Part shown: one piece after another, positions 32,634 to 35,486 of the stretch
Numbering within the stretch: the stretch's first letter is position 1
How the letters are laid out: each line of letters begins with the position of its first letter
Source of the DNA: Gammaproteobacteria bacterium
GTDB taxonomy: Bacteria > Pseudomonadota > Gammaproteobacteria > Pseudomonadales > Azotimanducaceae
NCBI GenBank assembly: GCA_028821405.1
Contig: JAPPGK010000011.1
Location: 1 to 35,486, forward strand
Reading direction: 5' to 3'
Length of the DNA: 35,486 nucleotides
Notes under the pieces: generated by a model
What the model was told of the DNA's origin: nothing
What the model saw: only the letters and a program-made list of their open reading frames with translations
Databases searched by the model: none
Translations under genes and position numbers: made by a program

Positions 32634-33518
32634 ATGATGAAGCCGAGATCAAGGACCGGCGAAACGGTTGTCGTAGCGGGGATCGAGCCCGAGCCCGTGC
32701 GAACGGCGAGAGAACTGCCGCTGTCCGTCATCCATGCCGAAGCGCTCTACCGGCCGGTGCCGCCGGTCGAGTATGACGACGAAGGCTATCCCGGTCCGGA
32801 CAGCAACGTGCCCGAGAGCACCCAGCACGCGCACACGTCGGCGTACACCTTCAACTCGCTGCGCGCCGTGTTCCGCGACCGGCCCGGTGATTTGATCGCG
32901 CACGACCTGATGCTGCTCTTCGAGGAAGGCAACCGGAAGGCCACCCTGGCACCGGATCTGATGGTCGTGCTGGGCGTCGGGAACGAGCCCAGGGATTCCT
33001 ACAAGACCTGGAAGGAGGGCAAGGTACCCGACCTCGTCATCGAGGTCGTCTCCAGGAGCACCTGGCGCAAGGACGTGCACGTCAAGCCGCCGCTATACGA
33101 GGCCTTGGGTATTGCGGAGTTCTGGCTGTTCGATCCGCTGAATCCCCGCTTGGCCGGATTCGCGTTGGACGGCGGCAGATACCGGGAGATTGCAGAACTG
33201 CCCGAGGGTGGTTTGAGGAGTCATGTCCTGGGGTTGGACCTGCTTGTCTTGGACGGCGAGTTGCGGTGCCGGGATCCTCGCGACGCGAAGGTCATCCCCG
33301 ATCACGTGGAAACGGTTCGAATGCTCGAGGTCGCCGAGCGGAAGCTCACGCAAGCTGATCGTGAACGTGCCGAAGCCGACCGCCAACGCGGCGAAGCCGA
33401 CCGCCAACGTGCCGAAGCCGACCGTGAGCTTGAAGTATCAGAACGCGAACGGGAGCAAGCGCTACGTCGTGTCGCGGAGTTGGAGGAATTGCTGCGGCAA
33501 GCGCGCTCCGAGAGCTAG
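32634..33518 (+). CDS. Uma2-family (DUF820) putative endonuclease with coiled-coil tail
   Basis: A 294-residue protein with a PD-(D/E)xK nuclease-like Uma2 domain (about 40-220). The APDLMVVLG segment (Asp108) is followed by PDLVIEVVS (Asp133, Glu137), then RKDVHVKPPLYEALGIAEFW, WLFDP and a C-terminal LDLLVLDGELRCRDP. From about residue 225 the tail is a charged coiled coil with three 7-residue repeats of the form ERAEADR. Uma2 proteins are common in cyanobacteria and their role is unsettled. ATG 32634 or 32637 could be the start; there is no strong ribosome site. Confidence 0.88.
   Translation: MMKPRSRTGETVVVAGIEPEPVRTARELPLSVIHAEALYRPVPPVEYDDEGYPGPDSNVPESTQHAHTSAYTFNSLRAVFRDRPGDLIAHDLMLLFEEGNRKATLAPDLMVVLGVGNEPRDSYKTWKEGKVPDLVIEVVSRSTWRKDVHVKPPLYEALGIAEFWLFDPLNPRLAGFALDGGRYREIAELPEGGLRSHVLGLDLLVLDGELRCRDPRDAKVIPDHVETVRMLEVAERKLTQADRERAEADRQRGEADRQRAEADRELEVSEREREQALRRVAELEELLRQARSES
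33369..33431 (+). repeat. Three 21-bp in-frame tandem repeats in the Uma2 gene
   Basis: Period 21 bp with consensus GCCGAAGCCGACCGCCAACG plus one base. The third copy diverges at its end. Each copy encodes one heptad of the coiled coil, so copy-number change would lengthen or shorten the tail without a frameshift. Confidence 0.8.
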
Positions 33519-33626
33519 TTTGACTGACACCCTCCGTTTCGACTAAAAGGGAGGGTCAAGGATCCATCAGCGGTCCTAGGAAAAGCCGTCGAGGGGGCGG
33601 CTTCGAGAGGAGACCCGGAGAACCCA
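33519..33626. other. Intergenic region with two weak hairpins
   Basis: ACCCTCC pairs with GGAGGGT across a 14-nt loop (about 33531-33558), possibly a weak 3' structure for the Uma2 transcript, but there is no T-tract. AAGCCG (33583-33588) pairs with CGGCTT (33598-33603) about 24 nt before the amidohydrolase ATG, next to its GGAG ribosome site. Confidence 0.35.
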
Positions 33627-35267
33627 ATGGCACATGACATCGTGATTCGTGGCGGCGAACTCGTCGACGGAACGGGCGCAGACCCGGTAAGTGGCGACTT
33701 GGCGATCGACGACGGGCTGATCACCGCCGTCGGCAAGGTCGACGGCAAGGGAAAACAGGAGATCGACGCCCGCGGCCTCGCGGTGACGCCCGGTTTCGTG
33801 GACCTGCACACCCACCTCGACGCCCAGATCGGCTGGGATCCGTCGCTGACGCCGGTCAGCTGGCACGGCGTCACCACCGCGCTGCTCGGCAACTGCGGCG
33901 TGACCTTCGCGCCCTGCAAGCCTGAAGACGTGGAGCTTCTCGCGGGAATGATGGAAACCGTCGAGGATATCCCCAAGAACGCCATTCTCACTGGGCTGCC
34001 GTGGGACTGGGAGGACTACGGCGGCTACCTGGACGCCATCGAACGCCTGGATCCGGCCATCAACGTGGCCGGCATGGTCGGTCACTGCGCGGTGCGCTTC
34101 TACGTCATGGGCGAGCGCGCCGTGGAAGAACAGGCTTCGGACGACGAACGCAAGCAGATGGCCGATGTCGTCGCGCACTCCATCGACCGCGGGGCGGTCG
34201 GGTTCTCCACCAACCGCTACCCGCCGCACAAGCTGCCGGACGGACGTTCGATTCCCGGTACGTTCGCGGAAGTGGGCGAACTGGTCGAGATCGCCAAGGC
34301 CGTCGGGCCGCGCAACGCCCTGATGCAGGCGGTGGGTGCCGATTTCGAAGTGCTGAGGGCGATGGCGGAGACCACCAGGGGCCGCATCCTGTTCAGCTAC
34401 GGCACGGGCCCGCAGGAAGGCATGGGTGCCAAGAGCGCGGCGGGCCTTGAGCATCTTTCGCAGTACGGCGATCTGACCGCCATCACCCAGGTTCGGGGTT
34501 CCGGCTTCATGTTCGGACTGCAGTCGAACCTGCCCGTGCAGGGCGAGACCTGGGACAAGCTGCGCAAGCAGAACCTGGAGGAACGACTCGCCGCGATCCG
34601 CGATCCCGAGATGCGCGAGAAACTGGTCGACGAAGGGCTTGCCATGAAGCGCCGCTTCCCGATGACCAACGTCTTCTATCTGGGCGACGGCGAGTCTCCC
34701 GACTACACCACGCCGCCGGATCAGAATCTCGAGGCCGTGGCCGAAGCGAACAACGAGCACTGGGTGGAGACCTTCCTGCGCCTGTCGGACGAGACCGACG
34801 GTCGTGCGCTTTTCAACCTGCGCATGTTCAACCAGAGCCTCAAGGAGTTGGGCGACCTCTTCAAGAGCGAGCACATCTTCCCCAGCCTGGGCGATGCCGG
34901 CGCGCACGTCTCGCAGATCATGGATGCCGGCTGGTCGACGTTCATCCTTTCATACTGGATCCGTGAAGCGGGCATCTACAGCCTGGGTGAAGGCATCCGC
35001 CGCATGACGTCGGGTCCGGCGCGGGTTCTCGGCCTCAACGACCGGGGCGCACTCAAGCCGGGTCTGCGCGCGGACGTCAATGTCTTCGACCCGGACAAGG
35101 TTGCCGAACGCCAGCCCGTGCTCGTGCACGACTTCCCCGGCGGCGCGCCTCGCTATATCCAGAAGTCGTTGGGCTACAAGACGACCCTGGTCAACGGCGA
35201 AGTGACGCTGGTCGATGGCGAGCACACCGGAGCGCGGGCCGGCAAGGTGCTGCGCCACGCTGGGTAG
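33627..35267 (+). CDS. N-acyl-D-amino-acid deacylase-type amidohydrolase
   Basis: A 546-residue metal-dependent hydrolase of the D-aminoacylase/dihydroorotase superfamily. The first metal motif is DLHTHLDAQ (59-67), the GNCGVTFAPC segment (89-98) contains the D-aminoacylase Cys ligand, and the later HCAVRFYVMG supplies another His. SLGDAGAHVSQIMDAG near the C-terminus is the family's terminal catalytic motif. N-acyl-D-amino acids are the family's typical substrates; related members act on hydantoin-like amides. GGAG lies 8 nt before the ATG. It stands alone in the visible DNA. Confidence 0.92.
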   Translation: MAHDIVIRGGELVDGTGADPVSGDLAIDDGLITAVGKVDGKGKQEIDARGLAVTPGFVDLHTHLDAQIGWDPSLTPVSWHGVTTALLGNCGVTFAPCKPEDVELLAGMMETVEDIPKNAILTGLPWDWEDYGGYLDAIERLDPAINVAGMVGHCAVRFYVMGERAVEEQASDDERKQMADVVAHSIDRGAVGFSTNRYPPHKLPDGRSIPGTFAEVGELVEIAKAVGPRNALMQAVGADFEVLRAMAETTRGRILFSYGTGPQEGMGAKSAAGLEHLSQYGDLTAITQVRGSGFMFGLQSNLPVQGETWDKLRKQNLEERLAAIRDPEMREKLVDEGLAMKRRFPMTNVFYLGDGESPDYTTPPDQNLEAVAEANNEHWVETFLRLSDETDGRALFNLRMFNQSLKELGDLFKSEHIFPSLGDAGAHVSQIMDAGWSTFILSYWIREAGIYSLGEGIRRMTSGPARVLGLNDRGALKPGLRADVNVFDPDKVAERQPVLVHDFPGGAPRYIQKSLGYKTTLVNGEVTLVDGEHTGARAGKVLRHAG

Positions 35268-35278
35268 CTCGACGGTAG

Positions 35279-35468
35279 TCAATGGGCGAGCTCTTTGGCC
35301 CGCCCGTAGCCATGTGCCGGGCCCGTCACGGGGGTGGTGCGGTGTCGCCAGATGAACCGGTAGGCTGGGTAGCCGGTAGGCTCGCGTTCGGCATGGGCGC
35401 CATAGGCGAAAAGCCGGTTCCGTGTCGTCTCGCTGTTAGCCCAAAGCAGTAATGTCCCCTTTGTCCAA
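35279..35468 (-). pseudogene. Truncated ORF, C-terminal fragment, near an IS-like end
   Basis: An open frame of about 60 codons without a start codon. It reads LLLWANSETTRNRLFAYGAH, then AEREPTGYPAYRFIWRHRTT and PVTGPAHGYGRAKELAH before TGA (35279-35281). Codon use looks genuine. Upstream, its frame runs into the ATGTCCCCTTT repeats and meets a TAG. I read it as the tail of a gene truncated by the element to its right; the family was not recognised. Confidence 0.4.
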
Positions 35469-35486
35469 TTCTAAGATGTCCCCTTT
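35452..35486. mobile_element. Possible insertion-sequence terminus (two 11-bp direct repeats)
   Basis: ATGTCCCCTTT at 35452-35462 and again at 35476-35486, offset 24 bp. The first copy is followed by GTCC. Repeated short motifs beginning TG are typical of IS ends (for example the multiple terminal repeats of IS21-like elements). The body of the element would lie beyond the window, so this is tentative. Confidence 0.35.

Noticed and set aside
35452-35486. Two 11-bp repeats as a CRISPR array
   Set aside because: Repeats too short, only two copies, 13-bp spacing; an IS end is more likely.

Overview
The window is high-GC chromosomal DNA from a gammaproteobacterium, probably an uncultured or environmental lineage. 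The gene order hslV-hslU-DUF971-ubiE-ubiJ-ubiB, with a SPOR-domain protein close to hslV, is the gammaproteobacterial arrangement of peptide-quality-control and ubiquinone genes. GTG and TTG starts and 4-bp stop/start overlaps (ATGA or GTGA) are common. No rRNA, tRNA or CRISPR array was recognised.

Left part (1-10.3 kb): a biotin carboxylase start cut by the window edge, a Pro-rich TPR lipoprotein and a nucleoside hydrolase (minus strand) face an MFS exporter. These are followed by a small membrane protein and the very large helicase Lhr (plus strand). A minus-strand cluster then encodes a PaaG-like enoyl-CoA hydratase/isomerase, an SDR dehydrogenase and a membrane methyltransferase, followed by a GNAT acetyltransferase.

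Core part (10.4-19.4 kb): two tightly coupled minus-strand blocks, ubiE-ubiJ-ubiB (ubiquinone synthesis) and hslV-hslU-DUF971 (HslVU protease). After them come a DUF481 outer-membrane-type protein, a SPOR-domain protein with a clear sigma70 promoter, and a copper amine oxidase with its TPQ site intact.

Accessory part (19.5-23.3 kb): an Xre/RES toxin-antitoxin pair with its own promoter and operator, a hypothetical ORF that appears interrupted by an amber codon, a perfect 13-bp hairpin, an acyl-CoA dehydrogenase-type flavoprotein, and a second toxin-antitoxin locus. In that second locus the RelE-like toxin is broken by two frameshifts, while the antitoxin and a palindromic operator are preserved.

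Right part (23.3-35.5 kb): an operon of a small K+-channel-like protein plus peptide ABC transporter components (binding protein and two permeases, no ATPases), glucokinase, and an LLM-class oxidoreductase. Next is a GntR(YtrA-type)/ABC-ATPase operon that ends in two unrecognised polytopic membrane proteins. It has a palindromic promoter-operator and a messy segment of short overlapping ORFs. A Uma2-family nuclease with a repeat-built coiled-coil tail and a D-aminoacylase-type amidohydrolase follow. The right edge carries two copies of an 11-bp motif resembling an insertion-sequence end, next to a truncated minus-strand ORF.

The most unusual items are the GntR/ABC operon with unknown membrane partners, the two toxin-antitoxin loci (one decayed), and two genes whose -10 box lies exactly 6 nt before the ATG, predicting leaderless mRNAs. 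I did not find a wholly new multi-gene system that I could defend from sequence alone.
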